Source: Ichthyophthirius multifiliis (taxonomy: Eukaryota > Ciliophora > Oligohymenophorea > Hymenostomatida). From it: a DNA stretch of 64,000 nt. The stretch is from contig NW_004085919.1 in assembly GCF_000220395.1 (NCBI RefSeq), positions 1-64,000 on the forward strand. Reading direction: 5' to 3'. The translations under genes were made by a program, and so were the position numbers. Below the pieces are notes generated by a model. The model was not told where the DNA came from. It worked only from the letters and a program-made list of their open reading frames with translations, and searched no databases. Below, one piece after another: positions 23,443-36,775 of the stretch. Positions within the stretch are counted from its first letter, which is position 1. Each line of letters starts with the position of its first letter.

Positions 23443-26400
23443 TTTAAATATATATTAAGTTTTTATATATTTATTTTACACTTTTATTATTTAAGTATAA
23501 TCTTGTAATTAATTATAAGATTTTTGGTTTTAAACATGTAAAACCTTATTCTTTTTTGAAAATTTTTATATATTAAATATTTTAGTTCTCTTATATATCT
23601 AATAAATCATCATTTTCTAATAAAAAAGATAATAAATAGTCTAATTGAAATAAATTTTTGATTTTTTAAACATTTAAATTGAACCCTTCATCTCCGTCTA
23701 TTGATTAAATTAAAATATCTAAAAGTACTTAATGATAATAGAAAGGCATATCTACTTTAAAAATCTTATTTTTCGAAAAACAAGCAGAGCTTTCATCATC
23801 GTCTTCCATATTTTCCTCCATAATCATTAGATCGAACCTCAAATTCATCTTCTTATAATCTATTTCTCCAAATAATAACTCATTAAACTACTTTAAACTC
23901 TCCTAATCTGTAAATTATGCAGGAATTATCCATTTTAAAACGTTTATTTAATTATCTATTATATGAATAGATGATTTTTAAGTAGTAAAAATCTAAATAG
24001 TTTTTAAAATTTCTATAAATCTAGGTTATCTACCATATTCTTTTACAGCATTCAATATAGTTTTGAATGTCTATTCAGAAAAATTTTAACAAAGAAACTT
24101 ATTATTAAAATAAATAGCATTTAAGAGTTAAAATTAGCCAAAATCATAAGCAATTTCATCCTATAAAAAATGGTATAAATTTTGAAAGTAGTATTTAATT
24201 ATCAACTGAGTTTATAGAAAAATGAATTAGAGTTTAATATAGACCTTTTAAAAGTGAAAAAATTTGAATTTTCTAATTTTAGAGAACGTCGTTTTATTTT
24301 AAATATTAAACCATTTAATTTTACGCATTTTTAATTAAATTTATCACTGTTAAATGTCCTTCTAAAAAAGTAAACATTTTTTACCTTTTTAAGTCTATTT
24401 TTTAATATATTTAATCTTTTAATTTATTTAAATAGGGATTTCGGGCATAGTCTTTATAAAAAGGAGAATGTTTTATTTGATTTTAATTATTTATTTTTGA
24501 GTTTTCGAAAAATAAACTATTTATTTCATATAAAAGGCTCAAAATTTCTTAAATTTCTTGAATTTCAGTTTATTTTTGCGAATTTTTTAATTATTTATGC
24601 AGTGTACTTAACCATATTTCTGACTTTTCAGCTAAAGTCCTTAAAGAAAAAATGCGATTTTTATATACTTAATAAATTTTAATATCCGCCTCGTCATAAA
24701 GTACTTCAAGTTTTTATAAATTCTTAAACAAACAGCAATTTTGTGAATATAAACTCACAATAATCTCCAAAAAAGAATCCTATAACTAAGAATCTGTACT
24801 TAAATAAAATCCAGTTAGCAAAGACCCTAAAATAAAGGAACAATTTTATCCATTCTCAGCCCAAACTCCTGTAAGTAGGCAATTTAAATCTTTAATTTTC
24901 ACATTATCATCCTCAGTATAATCCTAAAACTTTTTCTTTTTATATAAAAACTACTAATTGGATTTATTATTTTTACTAAAAAAGCTTAATTTTTTCTCTT
25001 TTGATTATTCCCAAGGTATATATTTCTCATCTATTCTCTATAATCCAGTTTTCATGATATCAGGGAGTGCTGTACTTAAATCCTCTTAAATATTTTAAAC
25101 TAAAAGATTTTTTATTTATTCCTTAAATATTTAATTGTTTTTTTTAATTTACTTCGACATCTATCCAAACCACGCAATAAAATTAGCAATTAAATAATCC
25201 ATATATAAATTCTATACAAATTATAAAATCTTAATTAATTCCAATTTACATAAACTTTCAGTTTTTTTACTATACTAATTCACTTATTGTTCATTAGATT
25301 TCCCTATTTTGATTATTTAGAGAAGACTTATTAAACTGCCTATTAAAGGGTTCTTATATACATAATTATGTTCATATTCTACACTTTCTACATTTTCTTC
25401 GATAAAAAAGTTTCCTTTTTTCTCTTTTTTTTCAAAAAAGCCTTATTAGAAAAGCTCTGAAACTCTCTTGTATACAAAAGAACTTCCTCTAAATATAAAA
25501 CTTTTTTTTTTTTCCAAAAATACACTGCGTTGTTATTTTAAAAAGCAACTCAATTCTAAATTGTCATTGTTATATTCAAGAAGACGGATTATTTTTGGAA
25601 TTAAAACTGCGTACATTTCCCTTTTATTAAGTAATCCTAAAACGTTAAATTTTATCAAAAAAACCATTAATTTTATTATATGTAAAATTAGACTTTAGTT
25701 GAATATATTCTCATCTTAAAAATTCGAAACAAGCTAGAGATCTAAATTTTATATCCTTTCAAATTTCTCATCTATCCTCTATATTTATTAGTCAACATAT
25801 TCATTCGCTTTTTTTATTATTAATTCATAAAAAGGCTACCTTTTTTTTAACAATAATTCAGTTTTTTCGATATTATTTTATACAATGGTCTTTTTATCCT
25901 CTTAGATATCGTATATTCTACACATTTGTGGCATTATTATCTCATTTAAAGGCTCATGATCAATATAAATGGTCAAAATAAGCGAGCAGAATGCACTTCG
26001 GAGCTCATCATGCATATTTTAATTAAAAACTTACTCAATAAGATAGTCTAAAGGAAACTATTTTTCGAAAAAAGAGTTCCATAAAAAATTTCTTGAAAGA
26101 CATAAATCTGAGCAAAGTTTAAGCTATTCAATAAAATACAATGAAGTGAAATCATACTTAAAATTAACATCTTTTCCAAACATTTTTTCGTCAATTTTGA
26201 TTATTTAACATTTATTATTGTTTTTATCTTAAATTTACAAATACATATATTTATCTTTTTCATTTATATAAATAGGCAAAAAAAGCGCCTTTTTAAACAA
26301 AGGACTATTTTCGATAAATTTATAAATAACCTCTTAATTAGCAGAAATTCCATTATCTTTATATTTACAAATAGTCCTAAAAAACTAAATAAAAAGGGGA

Positions 26401-28445
26401 TTTCTTGGTAATTAATTTTAATTTTTTTCAACTAAATTTATCAAAAAAACTAATATGTTATTTCCTTCTAATTACATATAAGTATTTTGCTGGCTATTTT
26501 TGCTCTAAATCTCTTCACTCTAATTCAAAATATTCAAATGAGACGAAAATTCCCTTGAACAAACTTTCCTTTATGCAACATTTATATCATCTGCCATATT
26601 ATTCAGTATAAATTCGTTCTTTTTAATTACAGAAATAATACAATACATCGCTTCTTTTATATATTTTGCTTAATATTTTAACTAATTAATCTTATAATTA
26701 TAGAAATACTTCTCGTTTTCGCTATTATTCTTACATATATTAGTCATTAATTTATAACAAGCTTATGCGACTTAATATTTTTCACGCAAAAATGTTTAAT
26801 AAACTTTCTTTTAATTATTTTTTTGATACAAAAGAATGTTAAAAATATTAAAATTTCCTTCAAGATTATCTCCTGTATATTCGCAGTATTTAGCTTTTGT
26901 GGCGAGTGTATTTTCCAGTTTTTTTATATCTATAATATAGTCTTTTTATTTTTTTAAACAGTTTTTTATTTTTTAGATAAATTTATTCTTTTTTTCATAT
27001 TTAAATAGGTTTTATATTTATAAAAGTTCTTTTTCATTTAAAATAGATTATAATAAATCACTAATTAATATTATATAGTATTATTCTGCAAGTAGTTTTT
27101 GCCTATTTTAATTAATTTTTCCATAATTAAGCATTTAATTTTCTATTGAAGTATTAATCAATTAATTTAAACAAAACTTGTTTATATCTACTAAACATTT
27201 TTTTAATATATTTAATTTATTTTAAATATCGTTTTCTTATATTTCATTAATTAATATTTCAATATTATTGTTATTTTTTTCTTATATTTATTATAAATCT
27301 TTCAATATTTCTATTTATTCTTTTATTATAGGAAAACAAGAAATTAAAAAATTCGTTTCTTATACTTCTGTAATTGATGCTTTATAAATCCTAAACGCAT
27401 CGTCATCTAATGGTTATTATTCAATTATTTCTACGCGTAAATTATTGATTTCTACTTAAAATTCATCATCTTTTCTTTCATTTTCTAAAAAATTCTTTAA
27501 TTTATCATTTATATGTATCCACCCCTATTTATTAAAAATTATTAAATGTAAATTTAAATTTTATAATAAATAAATACATTAATTTAAACAGCTTTTATAT
27601 AAAATATTGAATCTTTATTTATATATTTCTATTAATTATTTTCAGTCTATTAAAATCCGATTTAAGTAAATTAAAAAAGAGAACTTTTACACGGATAGTC
27701 TTTAATTTATAATTACCCTTCAATCCTCCCACCTTTATCTAAACAAGAAAGTGATAAATATTTTCCTGATGAAATATTTCTTAAATAGAAATTATCTTCC
27801 CAATGAATAGGGCCTCCTTTTGTAAATTCTTCATTTTAAATAACCCACATTGCATTAGTATTCCCTTCATATTTATAGAATAGTTCTTTTTAAACATGAC
27901 CTTGAATAACAATATATATTTATCCATTATTTTATTACTTTTTTACTTCAATAGTACTTGCGTTTTCTATATGATGAATCCAAATAATATCCCCATATTA
28001 TAAAATATAATCATATTCAATAAAACTTGAAAAATAAAAAATTTTCCATTTTGTTTTTTGTTCAACTGAAACACTAACTTCTTAATTTTCACTATTTTTT
28101 TAATTAATATACCACTTACTATTTATATTTTTCAAGTTATTTTATTTTATTCGTATTTCTATATTTTCTTTATTAATATTCAAGGGCTTTTTTAAAAAAT
28201 CTATACTTTAAGAAATTTATTATTATTAATGCTCTTAGTTAATTTATAATGAATATTAAACAACATCTTATTATTAAGATTAAGTAATTTATGTTTAATT
28301 TTTTATTTCTTGCTTTTTTACCGATTTAATACAATTGACATAAGGAATTCTTCCTAAATATTTATTAGAACAAACAATATATACGACATCATTATAATAA
28401 ACAATACTAAATAAATAAATATTTATATATAAATTTATATCAGAA

Positions 28446-28488
<43 letters not shown>

Positions 28489-29110
28489 TTATCATTATTT
28501 ATCTATATAATTACCCACTATTTCTAATTTAATATGAAAATGAATTTTTAATTTAAAACCTTGAAAATTTTGAGGAAAATTACTATAGTTCTAATTTAAA
28601 ATTTTACTCTTCAATATCAGCTTCCTCATAATTACATACTAAAAACTTATTTGAGGCCAAATGAAGAAATTAAATATCTTAATTAAAAGTCACTTCTTAT
28701 CCTTTTATTTTTTAGAATATTTCCAAATTAGTCTTATATTCTTGCAATATATAATTTTATAATTCGTTTAAAAAGGCACTCTATTTTTCTTAATTTTTAT
28801 AATTTTCCGATATTTAATTATTAAATAATTAAAAATTCTTCAAAAGCAGATTTTGGTAAGGCTGATTAAATGCAGGGTAAACCCTAAATATACATCGGTC
28901 AAATAATTATCTGTTTCCATCATAATCTAAGTTTTTTACGTATACTTTTGTTTTTATAAAACCATCTGAAATTATAAATTATAAAGGAAATCTCGAAGTA
29001 TTTATTGATATTAAATCGCCATATCTTAAAGGAATTTATTCTATTCCATTTTAATTTAATTAATTTTCTATTTCTACAGTAGTTGTTTTAGAAGTATGTG
29101 TATGTTACAT
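19398..29110 (-). CDS. ITPR: IP3-receptor-type intracellular Ca2+ release channel
   Basis: About 9.7 kb, the largest gene here, roughly 3,000 aa after removing many small introns (not all mapped; one TA-rich intron lies near 23400-23500). The N-terminus carries the suppressor/MIR (beta-trefoil) region: LRYGDLISINTSRF, RCIFRVYPAFNQPYQN, DIQFLHLASNKFLVCN, then YGDIIWIHHIENAS and GGPIHWEDNFYLRNISSGKY. A long helical solenoid follows, where RIH domains would lie. The C-terminal channel has FCNYLPKQTKIDFQDNVNRD, several TM helices (HPFYFAFHL, IKLILTLLAIFLLMYYFSIF), the pore CLFETFDQNFKNNGGIGGWL, an S6 FLQIFSAIIIDKFSQLR, the Zn-binding LCFICGINREIFDR with QQHSKQDHYLWNYVFYLAYL, and TEYTGVESYIF as in animal IP3 receptors. 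The filter reads GGIGG rather than GGG(V/I)GD. It probably sits in ER or alveolar-sac type membranes. Confidence 0.93.
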
Positions 29111-29466
29111 TTATATATATAAGTAAAATATATATATATATATTATTTAAATATAACAATTTTAAATTAACTAATATTTTGTGTTTCATCTAAAATTTAA
29201 ATATTATAAAATAAGTTTATAAGAAAATTTAATAACAAATAATAACATATTTTTAAATATATATATTTTTTTTTAAAAAAAAATAATTTTACTTAAAATA
29301 AAAAATATAATTATAATTATTTAAGTTAAAATAATTTTATGATTTTATTTTTTATATATAAATAATAATAATATAAAAAATTTATATTCTTTTTTTTTTT
29401 AAAGTTAAAGTTAAAAAATAATTATAATATATATTATTTAAAAAAATTATTTATATAAAAATATAT
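29111..29466. other. Intergenic AT-rich gap
   Basis: Short spacer between ITPR and TRAPPC5, both on the minus strand, so it contains the ITPR promoter and the TRAPPC5 3' flank. Contains a TA tract near 29128. Confidence 0.55.
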
Positions 29467-30027
29467 TCATTTTTCCCTTTCAACAACCCACGGCTCAAAT
29501 TTAATAAAAAAATGAGTAGCCGGATACATAGAAATATATTTTTCTTTATCATCTTACCCTTCAACTGTTGAGTAATAAACCTAAGCATCAAACCCTGTAT
29601 GATTTAAAATTCCTTTGATAATTCCTACAATAAGTGCAGCTCCTCCTATCCTTTCATCTTCTGAAATATATTTTAAAATCAAAGGATTATAATCTTTAAT
29701 AAAATATCCATATTATTCACCTTCAGCTGTAGTAATTCCATCCGCGTTTTTTCCAAAAAGGGACTTCCATACTGCAGAGGAAATAAACTGTAAAATTTCT
29801 ATATGCTTAGATTCTTTTTTTAAACGTTTTTCACGACAATAAATTAATTCGATCATTCGAACTCCTATTGATTCACCCATTTTTATTAATTCATCTTCTA
29901 CATTACGCTTTTTTTGGGAGTGATATTATATTATTTAAGAAAACAAATATCCAAAAGTTGATAAATTAATTTCTTAGCGTTTTTATAATCTTATTTCTTT
30001 ATCGAATATATTTTTTTTAGATATCAT
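29467..30027 (-). CDS. TRAPPC5: TRAPP complex subunit 5 (Trs31/TRAPPC5)
   Basis: Core Bet3-family subunit of the TRAPP Rab-GEF, which acts on Ypt1/Rab1 in ER-Golgi traffic. A single exon of 187 codons (186 aa) matches the family length. Conserved elements are STFGYLFSQIIQYHSQKKRN, VEDELIKMGESIGVRMIELI, a REKRLKKESKHIEIL helix, FISSAVWKSLFGKNADGI (the family has AVWKALFGKEAD), FIKDYNPLILKYISEDE, GGAALIVGIIKGILNHTGFD and the final THFFIKFEPWVV. No introns and no membrane segment. The start is preceded by A/T-rich leader and begins MISKKNIFDKEI, aligned with other N-termini. Confidence 0.93.
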
Positions 30028-30044
30028 TTCTTTTAAAAAAATTA

Positions 30045-30081
<37 letters not shown>

Positions 30082-30888
30082 ATTAAATTTATATAAAATA
30101 AAATATATATTCTTTTTTTTTCTATAAATATAAACTTTTTTATATAAATTTTTATATAATTATCTTTGAAATTAGTTCTTAATTTACAAAAAATATAAAG
30201 AAAGTTTTCATAAATAGATTCTCATTAAATTTGAAAAATCTTAATAAAATAATAAATTATAATTTTATCTTTCATTTATAAATTATGCTATGAAATAGAC
30301 TTTTATATCCTGAACTTAAAGAAATAAATTATAAGGAATGTCAAACATATCTTAAAGTATTTAAAGAGTATTTATATTAATATTAGGTAGGATTTAATTG
30401 ATTATTTTAAATTGTTGTCCTACTTATAAAAATTTTATAGAAACATAATATCTTAAAGTTTATTTCATAACCGCATTAAATAATATATTCCTTTGATGTT
30501 ATGTATGAACTATCTAAATTTTATATTTAAATAATTTAATTATTAAAAGAAAAAAAATTTGTTAAATAATAAATAATCATTTTTAAAAAATATTTGGAAA
30601 ATAAATAATATCATAATAAAAAGTTAAAATAATTTATAAAAAAAATAAAGAAATATATTATGATTAAATAATTATCTAGTATCATATTCTTTTTCTAATA
30701 TAATTAAAAAAAATATTAAATATATATATATATATAAATATATAAATATATATATATTTATATTTATTTATATTTTATATTGCTTTGTAAAAAAAATGAA
30801 CAAATATATTTTATGTAATTAATAAACACATATATATAAATATATATAGTTTAATAAAATAATGTAATATTTTTATATTCATTTTTTT
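30028..30888. other. Intergenic region with a non-AT patch and hairpin
   Basis: Flanks are TA arrays (30042-30080, 30720-30760). The centre (about 30280-30520) has higher complexity and an imperfect inverted repeat, GTAGGA...TCCTAC at 30387-30423. No reading frame was credible. A structured RNA or a decayed exon are both possible. Confidence 0.4.
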
Positions 30889-33810
30889 TCCATTTTTTAC
30901 TACATATTATTAATTTTTTATAAAAATATAATAATTTATTTAAATATTATTTTATCAAAATAAAACTGTTCTTCTTTAATGTTAAAAAGTTCTTTTTTTT
31001 CTTCTAAAAGTATATTTATATTATTATTATTTACATTTATAAAATGTAAAAAACCTCCATTTTCTTTAAAAAAAATTCTATCAAAGCACTCATTGATTTC
31101 TTAAAATTAATTTTTATTGAAATTTTAAAAAGAAAAATCTAAGCAAGCTAATATTTATTTAAAGAATATCCAATCGTAAAAATCTAAAGAAAATTATTTA
31201 CAAAATGAAAGCATAAAAAGTATATTTTTAGAATTATTTTTTTAAATAGAAAAAAAAACCTCGGAAACAACTTAAAAAACTTCTTAAATAAAATCTTTAT
31301 GTATATATTTTTCACCAAAAATGTTTTATTTTAAATAGATAGTACTCTAAAGTACTTCAAAAATTATAAACAAGTCTAATTTTTAAGTAAAAAAGACTTT
31401 TTCTTTTAAAAGTTTTAAAAGTAAATCTTTTTCCGTTTAAAATTTAAGAGTAAACTACATTTTAAATGCACTAGAAATAAGTTTAAAAAATAAATTTTAA
31501 TTCTATTCATAATTTTAAATTTCTTAAATAATTTTTAAAAATAAATCTTCTATAAAATCTTTATTTTTATCAAAAAACACACCTTTACTTTCTAAAAATA
31601 AAAAACAACTTAAATTTCCTTTCAAAATTAAAGAATTTACATTATCTTTATTTTTTAATTCCAAAAACATATTTTAACCAATTTTTTCTTCTAAAAAGCC
31701 TTTTTCGAATAATTTTTATATAATATACATTTTTATTCGTATATTTGTTGTTTTTTGTTCTTTTTTTTAGTATATTTTTATCAAAAAATCATATATGTAG
31801 TCTTTCGAATTTTATGAAAAAAAAGTCATTTTTTCTAATTTTAAAATAAATGAATAAACTGTAAAAAGTGAAATTTCTTAATATTTATCAAAAATTTAAA
31901 AAAATCTTTTTAGAAAAATTTCTTCTTTTAAATTTAAAATTTTTTAAACGAAAAATTTACTAAAGCAAATTTATTTAAAAACTTTATTTAAGTTTTTTAT
32001 TTCTTTTTCATTTAAAATTTCCAAAACACTCAAAAAGATTTAAAAACTTTAAAAATTTAAAATATATTTTTCATCTGGAAACATTTAAATGAAATTTTCA
32101 ACATATTTTATCCCTAAATAACTTTTTTTTCTACATAAAAAATATACTTTTTCTTCTAAAAGTATTTTTTCTTAAATAATGTTATCATTTTAATCCTTAA
32201 AATTAGCTTTTTTATCTAATATATGTACTTTTTTATCCAAATAACTAGCCTAAACTAATGTTTGTATTTATTTTTCTTCATTATCTTCATATAAAATAAT
32301 TTCTTATACATTTTAAAATAACTAACTATTCTCTAAAAGAGTTAAATATACTTGATTTTTTTTAAAAAAGAAGCATTTATTCAATTAGAATATTTCTTTT
32401 TGAAATTTCTTTATTTAAAACATTAAAAAAAATATTTCCGTCTTTATCAAAAATAAGAATAGTCAATCTTACCAAAAATTCATTTTCGAATTACACTAAA
32501 GGAAACTTTTCCAATTTTTAAATAATTTTATAAAATTTAATTTTTAGAAAATTATATTTTTCTGTAAAAGAACTCGCCTTTTCTAAAAAAATAATAAAAT
32601 TTTCATTATTTATATATTTTTCAATATCATTTTTCTAAAAAAACTCTAAAAAGACATCCAAAACTGTAAAAAAAGTACTCTTTCTTTATAAAATCTAACC
32701 AAAAACATCAATCTTATTAACTAAAAAAACTTCCTTAAAAATAACCTCATTTTAAAGGAATATTTTTTTCAAAAAAATACTGATTTTCTCCCTATTAATA
32801 GTATTTATTTTCCACAAAGACATTATTTTTGTACAAAATGATACATAAAACAGTCCATATTTACCCAATTTTTCTTCTTTAAGATATTTCTATATAATTT
32901 TTTCGATTAAACTTTCCACAAAAAACTCTTCTTGTATATATTTTACAGCATTTAAAATTTCTAAAATGCTTTTTTGGTCTAAATTATCTATATTTTATTC
33001 AAAAAAAATACCATATTAAATAATTAAAGCAGGCTAGGAAAAATTTGGGGAATTGTTTTTTAAATCAAAAGAAGATAAAATTTGAAAAAGAATAGTTTTT
33101 TCATATATTTCTAAGTTTTTTTTTCTAAAAAAATGCAAATTAAATGTATAATTTCATATTCTTTTTTTTAAAAAAAATCTATTTTTTAAAATTTAAAGTT
33201 TTTAGAAATTTTATTAAATCTTTTTTTAAAATTTTATCATTTTTATCGTTTTTTTATAGTTTTTCAATTATTTTTTCCAAAATTATATTTTGTATTAAAT
33301 TTATTTTTAATTCTTATGTATTTTAATGTAAATTTATTAACTCTTCAAATGAAAAATCATTTATATAAAAATTTATTTTATCTTCTATTTATTATATTTT
33401 TTCTTCAAATTCATTTATTTTTTCCTTAAAATTCTTTGATTAACACATCCATTATATTAAATCAATTATTTCTTTATATTTTAGTAAAAACATTATATCA
33501 TTTTATATATATAAAATATACATAATTTATTAAAATCTTTTAAATTTTAAGATGCCTTTGTGATTATTTATTAATAAATTTCATTTTTTTCTAATATAAA
33601 TTCGCTTTTTTTATAATTTCTTAATATTATTTTTAATAAAAGAATACAATTATTTCCACTTATAATGTCTTTGTTTTCTTAAAATAATTTGAAACAATCT
33701 TAGGTAGTTCTAGTACTTAAAATTAGTGTATTTATGCTATTGTAATTTTGAAGTTTTTCGAGAATAATTTTTTTTTTGATTGAAAAAAAATATTTTTTAC
33801 AAAAATTCAT
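30889..33810 (-). CDS. Large Leu/Phe/Lys-rich helical protein, function unknown
   Basis: A long minus-strand gene with a convincing continuous frame from about 33110 to TGA at 30889. Examples are KSILEILNAVKYIQEEFFVE, SLIEKIIQKYLKEEKLGKYG, FYVSFCTKIMSLWKINTINR and NKIDVFGQILQRKSTFFTVL. The pattern of short amphipathic helices suggests an armadillo/HEAT-like solenoid, by composition only. The first exon is taken to start at 33810 (MNFCKKYFFSIKKK), with further coding-like pieces (FEEKIQQIEDKINFYIN) in other frames that imply introns I could not place with certainty. One junction near 33116-33124 is a T9 run where a one-base slip would also reconcile frames. Phe and Lys content is exceptional. 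No signal peptide or TM segment is clear. Confidence 0.55.
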
Positions 33811-33895
33811 TTTTTATTTTTTTCTTATTTTAATATATTTTTATACTTAAAAATATTAATTATGTTTTTTTATATTTTATAAGAATAAATAACAA

Positions 33896-33897
33896 AT

Positions 33898-33951
<54 letters not shown>
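33896..33951. repeat. (TA)n microsatellite
   Basis: About 56 bp of almost perfect TA dinucleotides between the helical unknown gene and the transporter gene. Confidence 0.9.
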
Positions 33952-33954
<3 letters not shown>

Positions 33955-33962
33955 TAAATTTT

Positions 33963-34980
33963 TCAACAATAACTATAATTTTTATCATCTTTTTAATTTA
34001 ATTTTTCTTTTAATATTTATTCTTCATTATAAATTTCTTTATTTTGTACTTCTTATTAAAAATTATTCCCCTTTTAAAATTCACAATTTTCCTCTAAATT
34101 ATCAGAATTCTCTTCTAAAAATCCATTATTTTCTTCTTATTCTTATTATTAAATTTCTTATAAATTATCAGTGTCAATCATATTAATAAAAAGCAAAGGC
34201 ATAGCCGTAGTAACATTTGCAATAACTACCAAAATCCATAAATTATCAAAATTAGTTTCAGTAATTCTCAAATAATATGTAAATAATCCACCTAATTATC
34301 CTGCAATTAGACTCCCGAAATTAATCGTACTCATAAGCATTGCATACATAGTTCCTTCTATATTTTTCGGACACAATCTACATGCTAAAATTAAAATTGG
34401 TAAAATATTTATCTCGCCAATAATTTAAATAATAATAGAATCCCCAAGACAGAATATTTTATCTGGAATTCCTATTTTTAAATTATATCTAGTAACTAAT
34501 AAAAGTTAAGACAAGCCTAAAAAAACGCATAAAAAAGTCGAAAAAATAAACTATTTTTTAAATTAAATACTCTTAAGGTATTTATTATAGCCCCAAAGTG
34601 CCAATATATTCGCAAAAGCATGCACAAATTTTAGTTATCCCATAAAAGAAGGCTAAAAATGTAATTTATTTGTATAAAAAAAAAAAATTGTAGTATTAGA
34701 AGTTGGTGTCATCATAAATAAAAAAATAAAAATTATAGGTTTATATATAAAAGGCTTTTTTATAAAACTTATAAATGTAATTATTTAATCTTTTGATTTA
34801 AATTTTTATTTATTATTTTCATTAACTTATTCTTTATCTTTTGTAAAAAATGTAGAAAATGTTCCTATACATAAAAATAAAGGAAATAAACCCGTAATTG
34901 CAAAAATATAATGTTTATCATAGAACTATAATAAATAACCTCCTAAAAAAGAAGAAATAAGAACCTTAATAAAAAAAAAG

Positions 34981-35019
<39 letters not shown>

Positions 35020-35582
35020 AGAATATATATATATATGTGTTATTTTACACCAAAACTTTTTATTCCAAAAAATAAAGAGACATTTTTTGAAGCTTCAGCT
35101 TATTATTATATATCATTAAGTTGATTTTTTATGCTTTTTTCTTAAGAAATTTCTACTAATAAAGCTTCAGCAACTACATTATTAAAGGCATTTGAAAATT
35201 AAATTAAAAAAAGTACAAATATTCCCTCATAAATGTTTTTGACAAAAAAAGCTAAAGTTATCCATAAAAAAAAACTTAATAATGAAAATATAACAATATA
35301 ACTTTTTCTTCTATCTCCAAATATTGTAAATGTGTCACTTATTACACCCCATAAGGGTTTTAATATCCATGGAAGTCCAATTAAGCTTTACAGAATGGAA
35401 ACTTATGATGGACTTAGCTTAAAATCGTCTTTATAAAGAAAACTTATGCCTAACTCTGATAAAGAGAGTACACCTTAGGATATTGCTACTAGGAATATTA
35501 TTTTGTATGTATTTGTAAATTAGTCATAATATTAACTAAATTAAGGCAGTTTTTAATTATTTTTTGATTCTTTTACTAACAT
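33963..35582 (-). CDS. Folate-biopterin transporter (BT1/FBT) family protein
   Basis: Major-facilitator-type pteridine/folate transporter family known from kinetoplastids, apicomplexans, plants and ciliates. Two exons around an 84-nt TA-rich intron (34965-35048) give 512 codons (511 aa), a usual length. About twelve hydrophobic segments are visible. Family motifs are LPWILKPLWGVISDTFTIFG near TM2-3 with the following RRKSY, LINFSNAFNNVVAEALLVEI, and the C-terminal-half CRLCPKNIEGTMYAMLMS followed by INFGSLIAGQLGGLFTYYL and FDNLWILVVIANVTTAMPLL. The cytosolic tail after the last TM is Glu/Gln/Asn-rich. The substrate cannot be told from sequence alone. Confidence 0.9.
34965..35048 (-). repeat. 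Intronic TA array in the BT1 gene
   Basis: The single intron of the transporter gene is mostly (TA)n (about 34981-35034), one of many introns here lengthened by TA expansion. Confidence 0.85.
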
Positions 35583-36075
35583 ATTGCTTTTATTTATTAT
35601 TTTATGTATTTATTTTTTGTTTAATAAATAATATTATTTTTTTATTAAAAAAAATTATATTACTTTTTGTATTTTTTTGTATTTGTTTCATACAATAAAG
35701 TATTTACTTTTATATTATTTCAGTTTTTAAAATATTTTTATAAAAAATAACAAAAAATTAATTAATTAATTATATTTTCTAAAAAAAATTCATTTAATTA
35801 AAAACATTTTCATATTTAATTTAAAATAAAAAAAAAAAAAAAATTAAAAATAGAATATATTTATATTACCAAAAAAAATGCGAAAAAAAATAATTATATA
35901 TATATAAAAAAAAAAAAACAAAAACAACATAAATTTATTATTTAAATAATTTATTTTAGAAAATAGGGTGACATTTTTTTTAAAAAAATATGATTTTAAT
36001 ATATATATATATATATATGAAATTAATTATATATAATACATTTATATATTTATTTTTTTGAAATAAATAAGAATA
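35583..36075. other. Intergenic AT-rich gap
   Basis: A/T-rich with poly-A runs and a TA tract at 36000-36018. No gene seen. Confidence 0.55.
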
Positions 36076-36775
36076 TCAACAGCATTTACTTTTATTATAA
36101 TCAACTTGACTTTCTTAAATTGTAAATTATTTGTTATTTTCAATAATAATATCTACAATCCCTTCTTTATCCAACTCTTACATGACAAAATTCATGAAAT
36201 TATCTATATTTTATCCACTTTTAGCTGAAACATCAAATAATTTGATATATTTATCTTTATAAATTTATTTATGATCCAAAATTTAATTAATTTCTTCCAT
36301 ACAATCTTTATCACAATAATGCTTTTTTAAAATATCTATTTTATTATTCAATACAATTAATAGAGGTAAATACTAATCTCCCAAAAAATCATTCCTATAA
36401 TTACAAAAAAACGACCTCGCATGGTGTTTTATTTACTAAAGGCTATTAATATCATCTACAGAACAAACCAAAACTAAAACAGTCGCATTTCTATATTCTT
36501 ATTTTGTTATTGTTTTATATTTTTCTTATCCTGGTGTATCTACAAATAAAATATCAACTTATTTACCATTTATTTCTTTTATAAAAGGCTTTAAATCTAA
36601 ATTAACTTTTATTTTATTTAAAATTAAATTAGTATTTTTTTTTACTTGTATTTGTTGTATATTTTAGGAAATTTTTTTTGTCTATTATACTTTATATTAT
36701 TGATGTTTTGCCTACTCCACTTTCGCCTAAAAATAATATTTTTATTGATTGCTTTTTTTATAGGTTTAGGTTCAT
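36076..36775 (-). CDS. Rab-like small GTPase
   Basis: Two exons (intron 36606-36645, 40 nt) splice to 220 codons (219 aa). G1 is FLGESGVGKTSI, G3 is FVDTPGQEKYKTIT, G4 is NNKIDI and G5 is VSAKSGQN, and the protein ends SKCC, a Rab-type double geranylgeranylation signal. G3 reads DTPGQE instead of the common DTAGQE, a substitution at the position of Ras Ala59. The catalytic Gln is present. Switch I is divergent and the G4-G5 spacing is longer than in classical Rabs, so no subfamily is assigned. It probably acts in membrane traffic. Confidence 0.87.
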
